DNA from: an uncultured Granulosicoccaceae bacterium
GTDB lineage: Bacteria; Pseudomonadota; Gammaproteobacteria; Granulosicoccales; Granulosicoccaceae
Direction: 5' to 3'
Assembly: GCA_938035125.1 (NCBI GenBank)
Contig: CALHNS010000064.1
Coordinates: 1 to 61,800 of the forward strand
Length of the DNA: 61,800 bases
The notes under the pieces are model-generated. The model had not been told where the DNA came from. It ran no database searches and saw only the letters and a program-made list of their open reading frames with translations. This document shows, one piece after another, positions 15,962 to 26,110 of the stretch; position 1 is the first letter of the stretch, and each line of letters opens with the position of its first letter. Position numbers and translations under genes: made by a program.

Positions 15962-18900
15962 ATGCAAAAATGTAAAAGAAACACTCAAGTGTTCGGTTTG
16001 ATGTGCGTCATGGTGATGAGTACCTTTGGCGAACAAGCTTTTGCTGGTGGTGCGCAGCCCAGTACACCCGAAAATTTAAATGCAACGGTAAACGGATCAT
16101 CCGTGTCATTAAGCTGGTCAGCATCTACGGATGATGATGGTGTGGTGGGTTACAACGTTTATCGCAACGATGAATACCTCACAACGGTTCAAGATACACA
16201 GTATTCAGGGGAAATCGACCCCAACCGGCTAACGCAATTTTCTGTGGTGGCATTCGACAATGAGCCAACTCTATTTTCTGCACGCTCGGCCCAAGTGTCT
16301 GTGCCTGATTCGCTGATACCCAGCGACTTAACCATTCCCCCATCACGGCCAGGTGGCTTGAATGCCGAATTAAACGGTAATGATTTAACCTTAACTTGGA
16401 ATGCATCAACCGATGATGAATCGGTTCGTGGTTACAACATCTATCGTGACAACCAATATTTGGATACGGTAAGTAGCACTCAATGGCAGGGCTCGGTTGA
16501 TCCAAATACCGTGCATCGTTGGACGGTGGTTGCTTTCGATATTCGAAATAACTTTTCACCGCAATCAGAAGCATTGCGTTTCCCCAGTAATGGAGTGCAG
16601 GACACCACCATAGCTCCTAGTACCCCAACAGCGGTGAATGGGGATTGGAACAACAATCAAGTCACTGTGCGTTGGGATGCATCCACCGATGACAATCGGG
16701 TGGCAGGGTATAACGTGTACCTCGATGGTGCTTATCTAACGACGGTGTTTGATACCCAATACAGTGCCAGTGAAAGCAGCAGTGAACCGCGTGAATACAG
16801 TGTGGTTGCGTTCGATGATGATGGGAATTTTTCACCGCGATCTGTGGCTTCGCTTGTGCCAGAGCCTAGTTCTCCGATAGATCGTAATGAGCCACCCACC
16901 GTGCCTATGAATTTGGTTGCGAATACTCGTGCCCAAGGTAATGCTGATCAGGTGTCGTTATCGTGGAGCGCATCAAGCGACAATACCCGCGTTGCAGGGT
17001 ACAACGTGTACGTCAATGATGCATATCACACTACCGTTTTTAACACCGAATACTCGTTGCCTATTGGTCGTGGTGAAGTGGTTGTGCTGAGTCTGGTGGC
17101 TTTCGATCCGGATGGGAATTTCTCCGAACGATCTAGAAACGTTCGAGCCTCCAGTAATTCATCGCAAGTGGATAACCAAGCCCCCACCGCACCTGTTAAC
17201 TTAACCGGCACCTACACGCCCAATGGTGAACAAGCACGTGTTGATATTCGCTGGGGGGCAGCAACTGATGATCTAGGTGTGGCAGGTTATAACGTGTACC
17301 AAAACGGCGGCTATGTCGCCACGGTATTCGATACCGCTTACTCCACGCAAGTGAGCAATGGGGCCTTGGTGGATTTTCATATAATTGCCTTTGATGTAGA
17401 GCAACAGTTTTCACCGAATTCTGAAAACCTGCAATTACCTCAAACCGGCAATCGCGCACCTATCATTCCATCGCTGGAAGATCAATTTATTGTGGCAGGC
17501 CCATTTTTTGAGTTTGTTATTGCGCCGACCGACCCGGATGGTCCCACGCCTGGGTTGTTCATCTCAGATCTACCGGTGGGTATGGTGAACATTGATAACT
17601 TAAACGGCACGCGCTCTCTCATTTGGCGGCCGTTGCAACCCGATGTGGGTGTGCACCCCATTCGTATAAAGGTTATTGATGCAGAAGATTCGAATCTTAC
17701 TACCGATTATCGAGTCAATATTAACGTTCGTTTGCCTGAAGACTTATCGATCATTCCCAACATTCCACCAACTATCGATGCGATTGGCGATTATGTGGTT
17801 CGAGAAGGTGATTCGTTTACCATGAGGGTGAAAGCCGTTGATCAAAACGGTACCGTTCCTAACTTATCGTTGGTAACGGATCTTCCAGGTTCAACGTTTG
17901 AAACACACCCTGATGATCCCAATATTCGTTTACTGCGTTGGACGCTACCTGCAGGACAAACAGGGTTTAGGCAATTTGATTTTCGAGCTGAAGATGCAAT
18001 CGATGCATCAATGGTAGCCACAGGTTCTGCAACGTTCGATGTTCGACCGAGAGATTCGTTTAATTTACCGGGCTTACGCCTGCGAGATACGGCAAGTGCA
18101 CGTGGTGTAAAAATCGGGTATGCGTCTTTACTAGAAATTTCAGAGCAACCCGATGCAGCCCTTTATCAATCCATAGCGGGTGCAGAATTTGACATCGTAA
18201 CGGCTGAAAACTCAATGAAGTGGGGTTATATAAACCCTGAACCCGGTAGGTATCGATTCGAGGACGCCGATAAGTTGGTGCAAACAGCTAATGAATTTAA
18301 TCAACAGCTGCACGCCCACGCCTTGGTTTGGTACACGCAGTTGCCATCCTATGTGATTAACTCAAACGTTAATGAGCGTGAGGGGTTAATGAACGGTTTC
18401 ATCGATACGATGGTGTCACGCTATAACTCAAACGTAGAGGTTTGGGATGTAGTGAACGAAGCACTGGAGGATGACGGTACGTTTCGAAATTCGGTTTGGT
18501 TTCAAGCCATGGGTGAAGCACATATAGACAAAGCGTTTCGTCGTACTCGCGAAGCAGGAGCCACGGGTGTTTTACTCTATAACGATTACGATGTGGCGTA
18601 TCCTGGGCCTAAGTCGGATGCCATGGTTGCGTTGGTTACCCGATTGGTTAGAGACAACGTGCCCATTGATGGGGTGGGTTTTCAAATGCATTTAGACGCC
18701 GATTTTCGTGATTTTGAAGGTGTGGCCAATACCTTTGCTAGAATTCGGGCTTTAGGTCTTGATGTTTACATCACAGAGCTTGATGTATCCATTCGAAATG
18801 GCCAAACAGAAGCTCAGCAAGCTGAAACCTATGCCGGCGTACTGCAGGTGTGCTTAAACGAACCGAATTGTCGTGCGATTCAAATTTGGGGGTTTACCGA

Positions 18901-19000
18901 TCGTTATTCATGGCGCCGTCAATACAATCCCTTGGTACTTGATCGCTCTTATCAGCCAAAGCCGTCCTATCGTGCTCTACAAGAGGTATTCTTACGCTAG
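15962..19000 (+). CDS. Secreted multidomain GH10 endo-beta-1,4-xylanase
   Basis: The product has 1012 residues. The signal peptide ends AFA near residue 29. Five fibronectin type III repeats follow (about 33-115, 127-215, 219-306, 310-402, 405-494), each with the core LSWSASTDD...GYNVY. Two Ig/cadherin-like repeats follow (about 497-597 and 600-700), then a GH10 barrel (about 712-1012). The catalytic pair is visible: acid/base Glu833 in WDVVNEAL and nucleophile Glu939 in YITELDVS. MKWGYINPEPG and HAHALVW are further GH10 marks. It would cut xylan or a related beta-1,4/1,3 xylan outside the cell, with the repeats as spacers or binders. It stands alone. The Ig pair is shared with the truncated lipoprotein at the left edge. 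Confidence 0.95.
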   Translation: MQKCKRNTQVFGLMCVMVMSTFGEQAFAGGAQPSTPENLNATVNGSSVSLSWSASTDDDGVVGYNVYRNDEYLTTVQDTQYSGEIDPNRLTQFSVVAFDNEPTLFSARSAQVSVPDSLIPSDLTIPPSRPGGLNAELNGNDLTLTWNASTDDESVRGYNIYRDNQYLDTVSSTQWQGSVDPNTVHRWTVVAFDIRNNFSPQSEALRFPSNGVQDTTIAPSTPTAVNGDWNNNQVTVRWDASTDDNRVAGYNVYLDGAYLTTVFDTQYSASESSSEPREYSVVAFDDDGNFSPRSVASLVPEPSSPIDRNEPPTVPMNLVANTRAQGNADQVSLSWSASSDNTRVAGYNVYVNDAYHTTVFNTEYSLPIGRGEVVVLSLVAFDPDGNFSERSRNVRASSNSSQVDNQAPTAPVNLTGTYTPNGEQARVDIRWGAATDDLGVAGYNVYQNGGYVATVFDTAYSTQVSNGALVDFHIIAFDVEQQFSPNSENLQLPQTGNRAPIIPSLEDQFIVAGPFFEFVIAPTDPDGPTPGLFISDLPVGMVNIDNLNGTRSLIWRPLQPDVGVHPIRIKVIDAEDSNLTTDYRVNINVRLPEDLSIIPNIPPTIDAIGDYVVREGDSFTMRVKAVDQNGTVPNLSLVTDLPGSTFETHPDDPNIRLLRWTLPAGQTGFRQFDFRAEDAIDASMVATGSATFDVRPRDSFNLPGLRLRDTASARGVKIGYASLLEISEQPDAALYQSIAGAEFDIVTAENSMKWGYINPEPGRYRFEDADKLVQTANEFNQQLHAHALVWYTQLPSYVINSNVNEREGLMNGFIDTMVSRYNSNVEVWDVVNEALEDDGTFRNSVWFQAMGEAHIDKAFRRTREAGATGVLLYNDYDVAYPGPKSDAMVALVTRLVRDNVPIDGVGFQMHLDADFRDFEGVANTFARIRALGLDVYITELDVSIRNGQTEAQQAETYAGVLQVCLNEPNCRAIQIWGFTDRYSWRRQYNPLVLDRSYQPKPSYRALQEVFLR

Positions 19001-19029
19001 TAAGCTTGTTGAGCAGGTAGTGGGCAGCT

Positions 19030-20121
19030 GTGTCAGAAACAATCAGTCGGTATTTATTAAGCCATGATGCGCTTTATTACACGCTATTAGCGGTTAATTT
19101 AGCGCTGATTGTTTTAGCGCCTTGGCTCATTAAGCGTTTTGAGCATTTTGGCTTCACCCACAAGGAGGGCGCGGGTGAACTCACAGAGCGCTTTTGGATA
19201 AACGCTTTACGTGGCCTAAATGTGCTGATAATTGCGCTCTTAGGCCATTTTCGTTTTTATGGCCAAAATTCCAATGTTGACAGCGCCAATGTTGGTGTAA
19301 AAGTCGTCTCCATTATCGTGGTGGTGTATTTAAGCTATTTGGCCGTTACTTTGTTTGGGCGACTGATACGTAGGCGCTATGGCAAAGCGGTTCAAACCGG
19401 TGGCAATGAACGCATCGCCGATACTTATGCATCGCGTATTTTAAGTTTGTTTCTTACCGTTTTCATTTGTATCATTGCACTGATTTCTGTGGTTCGAATC
19501 GCAGGTTTCAGCAGCTTGCTTGAAACCGGTGGTGTGATCGGTTTCATCGGTGTGATGTTGGCGCTCACTCAAGGCGCATGGGCGCCTGATATCATCAGCG
19601 GTTTGATTATTTTAAATTCCAAGCTACTGGCAGAGCGTGATGTGATTCGTTTGAATGATGGCAACAGTGATTTGTATGCCATTGTGCATCGAACACGAGC
19701 ATTTCATACCGAGTTACTCAGTTTGGTAGACAATCATCGGTTGATGATTCGAAATTCGAACATACGCGAACATACCGTACATAATCTATCCCGATACGCA
19801 TCAGCGAAAGGTTTACGAGAGGGACTAAGCTTTAAGCTAGGACATAACCTTAGACCGGAGCAAGTTAGGGTCATGTTTAATGCCGCTTATGAGCAGGCCG
19901 AAGCCGATGGCTTAGCTATTGAGTTTCAACACCCACTAGAGGTGCGCTTACAAGATGCTGGAGATCATGCCGTGGAGTGGTCGATTCATTACTACACCAA
20001 AGATGAATCCGCGCTTATTGCAACGCGCCAAGCGTTTCGTGAGCGAGTTCTCAATGCAGCCTTCGATCATCAAGTGGACTTATCAACCCCCGTAACGATT
20101 TCTGGCGAAATAGCTCAATAA
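19030..20121 (+). CDS. MscS-family mechanosensitive channel-like protein
   Basis: The product has 363 residues from a GTG start. Membrane segments are near 13-34, 58-75, 88-108, 146-166 and 172-190. The last includes GGVIGFIGVMLALTQGAWAPDIISGLIIL, the Gly/Ala-rich pore helix region followed by the MscS beta domain (AERDVIRLNDG, LSLVDNHRLMIRNSNIRE). The C-terminal alpha/beta domain runs to about 350. It is probably an osmotic safety valve in the inner membrane. The upstream site is weak (GAGCAGG about 14 bases away). It starts only 29 bases after the xylanase stop, but a functional link is unlikely. Confidence 0.86.
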   Translation: MSETISRYLLSHDALYYTLLAVNLALIVLAPWLIKRFEHFGFTHKEGAGELTERFWINALRGLNVLIIALLGHFRFYGQNSNVDSANVGVKVVSIIVVVYLSYLAVTLFGRLIRRRYGKAVQTGGNERIADTYASRILSLFLTVFICIIALISVVRIAGFSSLLETGGVIGFIGVMLALTQGAWAPDIISGLIILNSKLLAERDVIRLNDGNSDLYAIVHRTRAFHTELLSLVDNHRLMIRNSNIREHTVHNLSRYASAKGLREGLSFKLGHNLRPEQVRVMFNAAYEQAEADGLAIEFQHPLEVRLQDAGDHAVEWSIHYYTKDESALIATRQAFRERVLNAAFDHQVDLSTPVTISGEIAQ

Positions 20122-20197
20122 GCGATACTACTTCGCATTTTGAAGCAAACTTACTCAAATTAATAACGAAAAGTAATATTCAGGCCGCTAACGCTGT

Positions 20198-22957
20198 ATG
20201 GCGGTGGTAACGGCACATAAGCTGAAATTTTGGGCATCCTTGTTTACTCTACGAGAGTGGATAGCGGCTGCGCTCTTTTTATTGCTAGCCATCGCTGTTA
20301 GCTTTTATGCAGGCTACCGCTTCACTCTTTTACAAGAAACCGCCCTAGTTAATGACACCGCAGAATCGGTTACTCGTGATATCTACAGTGCGTTGAATGA
20401 TTCGCGGCATGCGTTAAATAAATTTGGAGCAGCTCACCGAGGGCTAGAGGAGAGCGGGGAAGAGTTTAATCATGTTTATGCAGAATTATTTTTAAAAGAA
20501 AACCCAGCAGTCAATAGCATAGGTAGTTTTTATCACGAATATGATTGGTTATTGCCGATTAATCATGTTGGCACGGGTAGCGGTTCTCTATCAGATTTTA
20601 TGGGAATTAATCTGGGTGGAGATCACGCGCTTCGCGATGCCATTGCCAGAGCGGTAAGTCGAAACTCTGTGGCTACAGGTGTAACACCTGCCAGCTGGCC
20701 AGATGATGCCGATGTTGTGCTCATTCAACCGCATTATCAGTTTGCTGCGTTACCTCCATTTGATCAAAGTTTAGAAGAAAGCTTTAGTGGCGGATTTTGG
20801 ATGAGTATTTCATTCAAGGGCTTCATGGATGGTTTTTATACTGACCCAGATACAGCCAAGTTAAATTCGCGAATTACCTTAACGCATGCCAATCCAGCGC
20901 CTTACAGCAAAGAGAATATCTCGGCTGTTGAAGGTAACTTTGCACCTCGTTCAAGACAAGAACCTAAAACATTTTTCACAGAAGAATTTTTGTCCAATCG
21001 GGAAGTATGGTTTCAGAATTTGTTTAAACCTATTACCTCATCAAGAGAGGTTTTTGTGGGTGGTGCGCGATTGGTGGTAAGTGTTGAGGGGCGAGCGGGG
21101 TTTTCTAACACCCATGTATTGGTGGGTTTCTTAGTCTTAGGGATCCTACTCTCGATTGCACTAGTATCCATGTTCATATTCTTCAATCGAAGAATATCTA
21201 CCGTTACAAAAATCAATTCATTAAGAGCTGTTACGCGTGAACGTGCCAAAGCAGAGCGTGCGTTAAACAGTATTGCTGAGTCGGTGATTTCACTGGATAA
21301 TCAATTTCAGATCTCGTACATCAATCGAGTGGGATTAAATGTACTGGGTGTGGATAATGAGCAGCTGCTCGGCCGCTCAATAAAAAGCGCTTTGAATATT
21401 TATGAAATTGAAAACACCGGTATTGAATTTGATGTGCAAGCGGCTTTAGAAAAACTAAACATCGGAGAAACCGCAGAAACTGATGTGCTAATTTACGATT
21501 CTGAGCGGGTGGCGAAATCGATGCTGCTATCGATGACAAACTCCACCGATAGGCTGAGTAAACAAGGGCGTTACACCTTGGTGTTAAGAGATGTGTCTGA
21601 AGAGCGCACACTCACTAGAGAATTAGAATATCAAGCTAATCATGATTCATTAACGGGTAATTGGAATCGTTATTACTTTGAAAACCGCCTAAAGCAATTG
21701 GTGGATCGTGCCCAGTTAGGTAAGGCCACCCACGCGCTTGTTTACATGGATCTTGATCAATTTAAAATCGTGAACGACACCTGTGGTCATGCAGCAGGGG
21801 ATCGTTTACTGTGCGAATTAACCACGAACTTAAATGCGATCCTGAGAACCGGAGATGTGCTTGCGCGCTTGGGTGGTGATGAATTTGGTTTATTGATTGT
21901 TAACGCCGATCGAGAAGAGTCGTTGCAGGTGGCCAATAGAATTTATTCATTCTTTCAAAATTCAGCCTTCTATCATGAAACCAAGGCCTTCCCGGTAAGG
22001 GCAAGTATTGGTTATGTTTTTATCGATGAGCGCAGTTCTAGTGTTAGTGATGTACTCTCCGCTGCTGATATGTCCTGTTATTCAGCCAAAGACAGTGGAC
22101 GCAACAATTTAAATATTTATTCAGAAGACAATGCCGATATTGCGCAGCAACAAGCGGATATGAATTGGTTGCCTCGATTGAGAAAAGCGCTTAAAGAAGA
22201 TCAGTTCTCGTTGTTGTTACAAGCTGTGGCTGATACCAAAACACAAGATATTAAGCACTATGAATTTTTGCTTCGCTTGCACGGAGATAACGGTGAAGTG
22301 GTGCTACCCCATCATTTCATCCAAGCAGCAGAGCGTTATGATTTGATCACCGCGATTGATCAATGGGTGGTGAAAGAGGCTACGCGGATCGTGGCAACTT
22401 ATAGCGAGGCATTAGGCGCTCAGTGCAGCTTCTCTATCAATTTATCGGGTCAATCTGCCGCCGATGCCAACTTTTTGCCTTATATCGAACAGTGCATTGA
22501 AGAATCTGGAATACAGGCCTCCAGTCTGTGGTTTGAAATTACAGAAACGGCCGCTATCACCCACTTTCAAGTAGCGGTACAGCTGTTCCAAAAACTGCGA
22601 TCTTTGGGTGCGAAAGTGGCGTTGGATGATTTTGGAAGCGGTTTAAGCTCTTTCGGGTATTTAAAGAATTTGCCCGTTGATGTGATAAAAATCGATGGGC
22701 AATTTGTGCGCAACATTGATACCGATCTTATCGATCAAGCGATGGTGCGCGCGATCCATCAAGTGTCCAACACCATGGGCATAGAATCGGTTGCTGAATT
22801 TGTTGAAACTGAAGCCGCACTGCACTGTTTGGCTGAAATCGGTGTGGATTTAGCTCAGGGCTACGTCATTGCAAAACCGTGTTCGGTAGACGAAGCCATT
22901 GTTCATCAGCAGCAGCGATTATCAGGTGATACGTCAGGGATGTCTAACGCAGCTTAG
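20198..22957 (+). CDS. Membrane-bound sensor GGDEF/EAL protein (c-di-GMP turnover)
   Basis: The product has 919 residues. TM1 is at about 22-43 and TM2 at about 306-328; the roughly 260 residues between form a periplasmic sensor (CHASE-like). A PAS domain follows (about 350-470). GGDEF is intact at 559-563 (ARLGGDEFGLLI) with DLDQFKIVND upstream. The EAL domain starts with EFL at 689-691 in place of EAL, but keeps the catalytic Glu689, INLSGQS, FEITETAA, DDFGSG (Asp810-Asp811), KIDGQFV, FVETEA and QGY. Both activities are therefore plausible, with the EAL to EFL change worth noting. The next gene, a carbonic anhydrase, starts 18 bases after the stop. Confidence 0.92.
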   Translation: MAVVTAHKLKFWASLFTLREWIAAALFLLLAIAVSFYAGYRFTLLQETALVNDTAESVTRDIYSALNDSRHALNKFGAAHRGLEESGEEFNHVYAELFLKENPAVNSIGSFYHEYDWLLPINHVGTGSGSLSDFMGINLGGDHALRDAIARAVSRNSVATGVTPASWPDDADVVLIQPHYQFAALPPFDQSLEESFSGGFWMSISFKGFMDGFYTDPDTAKLNSRITLTHANPAPYSKENISAVEGNFAPRSRQEPKTFFTEEFLSNREVWFQNLFKPITSSREVFVGGARLVVSVEGRAGFSNTHVLVGFLVLGILLSIALVSMFIFFNRRISTVTKINSLRAVTRERAKAERALNSIAESVISLDNQFQISYINRVGLNVLGVDNEQLLGRSIKSALNIYEIENTGIEFDVQAALEKLNIGETAETDVLIYDSERVAKSMLLSMTNSTDRLSKQGRYTLVLRDVSEERTLTRELEYQANHDSLTGNWNRYYFENRLKQLVDRAQLGKATHALVYMDLDQFKIVNDTCGHAAGDRLLCELTTNLNAILRTGDVLARLGGDEFGLLIVNADREESLQVANRIYSFFQNSAFYHETKAFPVRASIGYVFIDERSSSVSDVLSAADMSCYSAKDSGRNNLNIYSEDNADIAQQQADMNWLPRLRKALKEDQFSLLLQAVADTKTQDIKHYEFLLRLHGDNGEVVLPHHFIQAAERYDLITAIDQWVVKEATRIVATYSEALGAQCSFSINLSGQSAADANFLPYIEQCIEESGIQASSLWFEITETAAITHFQVAVQLFQKLRSLGAKVALDDFGSGLSSFGYLKNLPVDVIKIDGQFVRNIDTDLIDQAMVRAIHQVSNTMGIESVAEFVETEAALHCLAEIGVDLAQGYVIAKPCSVDEAIVHQQQRLSGDTSGMSNAA

Positions 22958-22975
22958 GGTGCTATCCTATGCGCC

Positions 22976-23605
22976 ATGAAAACTGCTGAACAAGCCTACG
23001 CTCTATTGACCGAAGGCAATCATCGATACGCCAATGATTCCACCCACCGAAACGATGCGGTAAATCGCACCCGCGGTCACGAATTTATAAAACAACAGAG
23101 CCCGCATACCATTGTGGTGGGGTGTTCTGATTCTCGTGTGCCAGTAGAGATGATTTTTGATCAAGGATTTGGCGACTTATTTGTGGTTCGTGTGGCGGGG
23201 AATATTTTGGCGCCATCGTTAGTCGGTAGTGTGGAATTTGCCGCTGCAGAACTTGGCTCTCGGCTGGTGGTGGTGCTTGGGCATCGTCACTGCGGTGCTA
23301 TTGGTGCCACCATCAAAAGCGCTCAAGAATCGCGCACCGATATGTCGCCGAATGTGCACGCTATAGTCGATACCATACGCAGCAATCTGTCAGGTTTAGT
23401 TGACTTAAACAGTGGCATCGATGAACAGGAACTTAGCTTACAAGCAATGCGTGCCAACGTTTCAGCATCCACTGAATTTCTTCGCCACCAATCACCGGTC
23501 CTTGGGCCTTTAATTGAGAACGAAGGTTTGCAGGTATTAGGGGCGGAGTTCGATGTAGAAACTGGGAAAGTAGATTTTTTTGACGGTGTTCCTCTAGACG
23601 CTTAA
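22976..23605 (+). CDS. Beta-class carbonic anhydrase
   Basis: The enzyme interconverts CO2 and bicarbonate in the cytoplasm with one zinc. The zinc ligands are visible as Cys50 (VVGCSDSRVP), His103 and Cys106 (LGHRHCGAIG), with the Asp52-Arg54 dyad in CSDSR. FVVRVAGN and GSVEFAAAELG are conserved. Length, 209 residues, is normal for bacterial members. It follows the GGDEF/EAL gene by 18 bases and precedes the DUF4403 gene by 40. It may supply bicarbonate for carboxylation or manage CO2 from the formate and acyl-CoA routes encoded elsewhere in the window; the latter is inference. Confidence 0.95.
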   Translation: MKTAEQAYALLTEGNHRYANDSTHRNDAVNRTRGHEFIKQQSPHTIVVGCSDSRVPVEMIFDQGFGDLFVVRVAGNILAPSLVGSVEFAAAELGSRLVVVLGHRHCGAIGATIKSAQESRTDMSPNVHAIVDTIRSNLSGLVDLNSGIDEQELSLQAMRANVSASTEFLRHQSPVLGPLIENEGLQVLGAEFDVETGKVDFFDGVPLDA

Positions 23606-23645
23606 GTGTTTTAATGTAAAAAATACACAGCACTAGGTGCGCACA

Positions 23646-25274
23646 ATGAGCATGAACCCTAATAGCCATTTCAGGCCCAAATTCTTGGTTTATCTCTTGA
23701 TTACTGCGGCGCTGTTTTATGCCGGTGCGGCTCGTGCCAACGGTTCAATGCTTACGCTGAGTGCGCAATTGCCCAGCGCTGAATTGTCCGGTTGGCTAAA
23801 TGCTTCATTTCCAGAACAATTTACCGGTGATGGTCAACAATCTGTTTGTCAGCGCCTTATCGGGGTTAAGGTGTGCGGCGATGCACGATGGCAATACCAA
23901 GTGCAACGAACCGGGGATGTGACCCTGCCAGAATTAAGCGATGCGAAGAACGGTGTGCGCGTAAATGTGCCGTTAGCTGTGCGTGGGAATGTGGGTGTGC
24001 AAGGTGATGTTAGTCGGTTGCTGGGCCTTGATGCTGTGCCGATTTCTGCAAACCTAATACTGATGTTGGATGCACAGATAACCGGTACGAATCGAGGCTG
24101 CCCGAAATTAACGGTAAATTTAACGCCTGAATGGCAACAAAAACCATCTGCGGTACTGCCGGGTAATATTAAAATCAGTTTTACAGAGATTTTAGAAAAA
24201 GCCTTAGCGGATCAAATACAAGACGTACAGATGCGCATAAATGATCAACTAAATTGCGATGCGATCTTAGCTCAGCTAAAACCACTGTGGTCGTTATGTC
24301 ATCTTGATGCCACACAAGAAAAAGTAGGGCCTGGTGTGTGGGCGATTGCGTTGAAAACAATTCATTGGTCTTTTCAAACCCACAACGACAATGACACATA
24401 CGCATTGCTGGCAGGTATTGATACCAACTTAACATTGCACATGGGGTTAACAGAATCTGAAGTGCAATCAAGACTTGCCATTGGAGACTGTACAAAAATT
24501 TGGGGTCAATTGCCGTTAGCGGTGAGTACTGATCCTGCACAAAATAAGGTACGTGCAGCGGGTACTCACGTTGTTTTCGACCCGAACATGGGTTCAACCT
24601 CTCAACAAGCTGTGAAGCTAAAAATCACCCACCAAGCCATGGCAAACTATGCTCAGGCTGAATATTCCAATCGTAACCTCGGTACCGATGAGGGTGGAAA
24701 CGAGCTTCATATCAAAACGGTTGATTTAGCACCTGTTAACAACAATAACGCAACCGCCATAGCGCTAGAGACACAGTTCAACGCAACAGTTCGCGCAGGT
24801 GGCGGTGTGCGTGGTTTTTTCCAAAAATTACTGGGCTTTGGGGAGAAATCGTTAGATGGCGTTATGCGGATTGAAGCTAGGCCTGTTTGGGATAAGCCCA
24901 ATCGCGTATTACGTTTTGAAGCGATACAAGCCGATATCACAGAACTTGCCCCGAGCAGTAAATTGTCGCTAACAAAAGCAGCTTTTGTTCTACTAGAACG
25001 TCAAGCACAAAAAAGTTTAGCAAAACAATCTACGTTGGAATTAGGTAATGCCATTGATGGGCTTTCTAATAAAGTTAACAACACCCTTGACCCCATCGTG
25101 CAAAAGAAACTGAATGCGGTGGGAGGGCAATGGCAAGCGAACTCAGCAGCTGTTCAAGTTAATAATATTTTGGCCTTAGAGGATGGGATGGCCTTAGACG
25201 CACAATTAAATGCCGATTGGGTTATGCGTTTTAGCAGCGAGACCTGGCCAACTGACTTCCGCCTTAGCCCCTAG
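23646..25274 (+). CDS. DUF4403-like exported protein (possible TULIP/BPI-type lipid-binding fold)
   Basis: The product has 542 residues. An N-terminal hydrophobic segment (FLVYLLITAALFYAGAARA) ending ARA near residue 32 is a signal peptide. The body is mostly beta with paired patterns: VRVNVPLAVRGNVGVQGDV, LILMLDAQITG, then a helical stretch ISFTEILEKALADQIQDVQMRINDQLN, and a second similar half with VRAAGTHVVFDPN and LDGVMRIEARPVWD. That arrangement suits the DUF4403 family, which has been related to BPI/TULIP lipid-binding proteins. Function is unknown. The start at 23646 is set by AGGTG six bases upstream; an in-frame GTG at 23637 is possible. It is convergent with the DUF481 gene, 32 bases away. 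Confidence 0.65.
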   Translation: MSMNPNSHFRPKFLVYLLITAALFYAGAARANGSMLTLSAQLPSAELSGWLNASFPEQFTGDGQQSVCQRLIGVKVCGDARWQYQVQRTGDVTLPELSDAKNGVRVNVPLAVRGNVGVQGDVSRLLGLDAVPISANLILMLDAQITGTNRGCPKLTVNLTPEWQQKPSAVLPGNIKISFTEILEKALADQIQDVQMRINDQLNCDAILAQLKPLWSLCHLDATQEKVGPGVWAIALKTIHWSFQTHNDNDTYALLAGIDTNLTLHMGLTESEVQSRLAIGDCTKIWGQLPLAVSTDPAQNKVRAAGTHVVFDPNMGSTSQQAVKLKITHQAMANYAQAEYSNRNLGTDEGGNELHIKTVDLAPVNNNNATAIALETQFNATVRAGGGVRGFFQKLLGFGEKSLDGVMRIEARPVWDKPNRVLRFEAIQADITELAPSSKLSLTKAAFVLLERQAQKSLAKQSTLELGNAIDGLSNKVNNTLDPIVQKKLNAVGGQWQANSAAVQVNNILALEDGMALDAQLNADWVMRFSSETWPTDFRLSP

Positions 25275-25306
25275 TTTTCCAAACTATTGGCGCTAAGGGT
25301 GCCTCA

Positions 25307-26044
25307 TCACAACGCGTAGTTAAACGAAAAGGTCACCGTGTCATCACTGATAGCGTCTTGTCCCTCAGCGCGTTGGTCAATGACTCGGTAACCTACCGTG
25401 AGCGCAAACGTTGCTAAGTTCACGGTGATACCCACTTCAGCAACTGATTCTGTGAAGGCGTCGGATAACGTGGATGAGGCGGAAAACTGGAACCGTGCTA
25501 AGTCACTCAAAAGCTGGGTGTAGCCCAGTCGGGCTCGCCCAAAAGGTTGTGACAAATCTTCTAACGCTGTGTTGGTAAACGTAATTTGTCTTGCGCCGCC
25601 GCTAAGTTCTACGAACGCGGATTGATTGTCGCTTTGCAACAGTTGGTAGCCGATACCTAGCGTTTCGCCCGTTTCCCGATCAATGCCCACCTGTTGATCC
25701 ACCCGAAAATTCAGTTCTCCAAACGCGTACACTCGCTCGTTAAAATGATATCGAGGTCGGTAGCCAATTTCGTAGGCATCTTGCCCCGCACCGAAAATGT
25801 AGTCGGCGTAAATGTTGTGGCTAAGCGGTCTAGTTTGGTTTGTAAGCGATAATCGTAGGCGGTTGGATTGCACCCCATCTCGAATCACCGCACCGCCTGA
25901 AATACCACCATCCCACTCTGCCAAGGCTTGAGATGGGGCTATGCAGGCTAATATGCCCACAACCACGAGAGTCAGCGCAGCCAAATGGTCGCGTAGGCGT
26001 TGGATACCGCTTATGAGTTCTGGGTACATATCCTTCGAAGCCAT
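25307..26044 (-). CDS. DUF481/YdiY-like outer-membrane protein
   Basis: The product has 245 residues. The signal peptide is LTLVVVGILACIAPSQALA, cut near residue 42 before EWDGGISGGAV. The mature part is built of amphipathic strands: RLRLSLTNQTRPLSHNIYADY, AYEIGYRPRYHFNERVYAFGELNFRVD, LGIGYQLL and VELSGGARQ. That layout fits DUF481 beta-barrels, but the chain ends SFNYAL rather than Phe. It probably inserts in the outer membrane; the role is unknown. It is divergent from uup with 66 bases between. No clear Shine-Dalgarno is present at 26044; Met6 at 26029 has AAGGA very close. Confidence 0.72.
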   Translation of the reverse strand: MASKDMYPELISGIQRLRDHLAALTLVVVGILACIAPSQALAEWDGGISGGAVIRDGVQSNRLRLSLTNQTRPLSHNIYADYIFGAGQDAYEIGYRPRYHFNERVYAFGELNFRVDQQVGIDRETGETLGIGYQLLQSDNQSAFVELSGGARQITFTNTALEDLSQPFGRARLGYTQLLSDLARFQFSASSTLSDAFTESVAEVGITVNLATFALTVGYRVIDQRAEGQDAISDDTVTFSFNYAL

Positions 26045-26110
26045 TGATTTTTAGGTGAATTTCGCGCATAACACTGGACTCCTTTCACAGTGCCATCACA
26101 CAGGTATTTC

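Noticed and set aside
24181-24597. 138-codon minus-strand frame inside the DUF4403-like gene
   Set aside because: The composition is Cys/Gln/His-rich and unlike any domain; the plus-strand gene has signal peptide and ribosome site.
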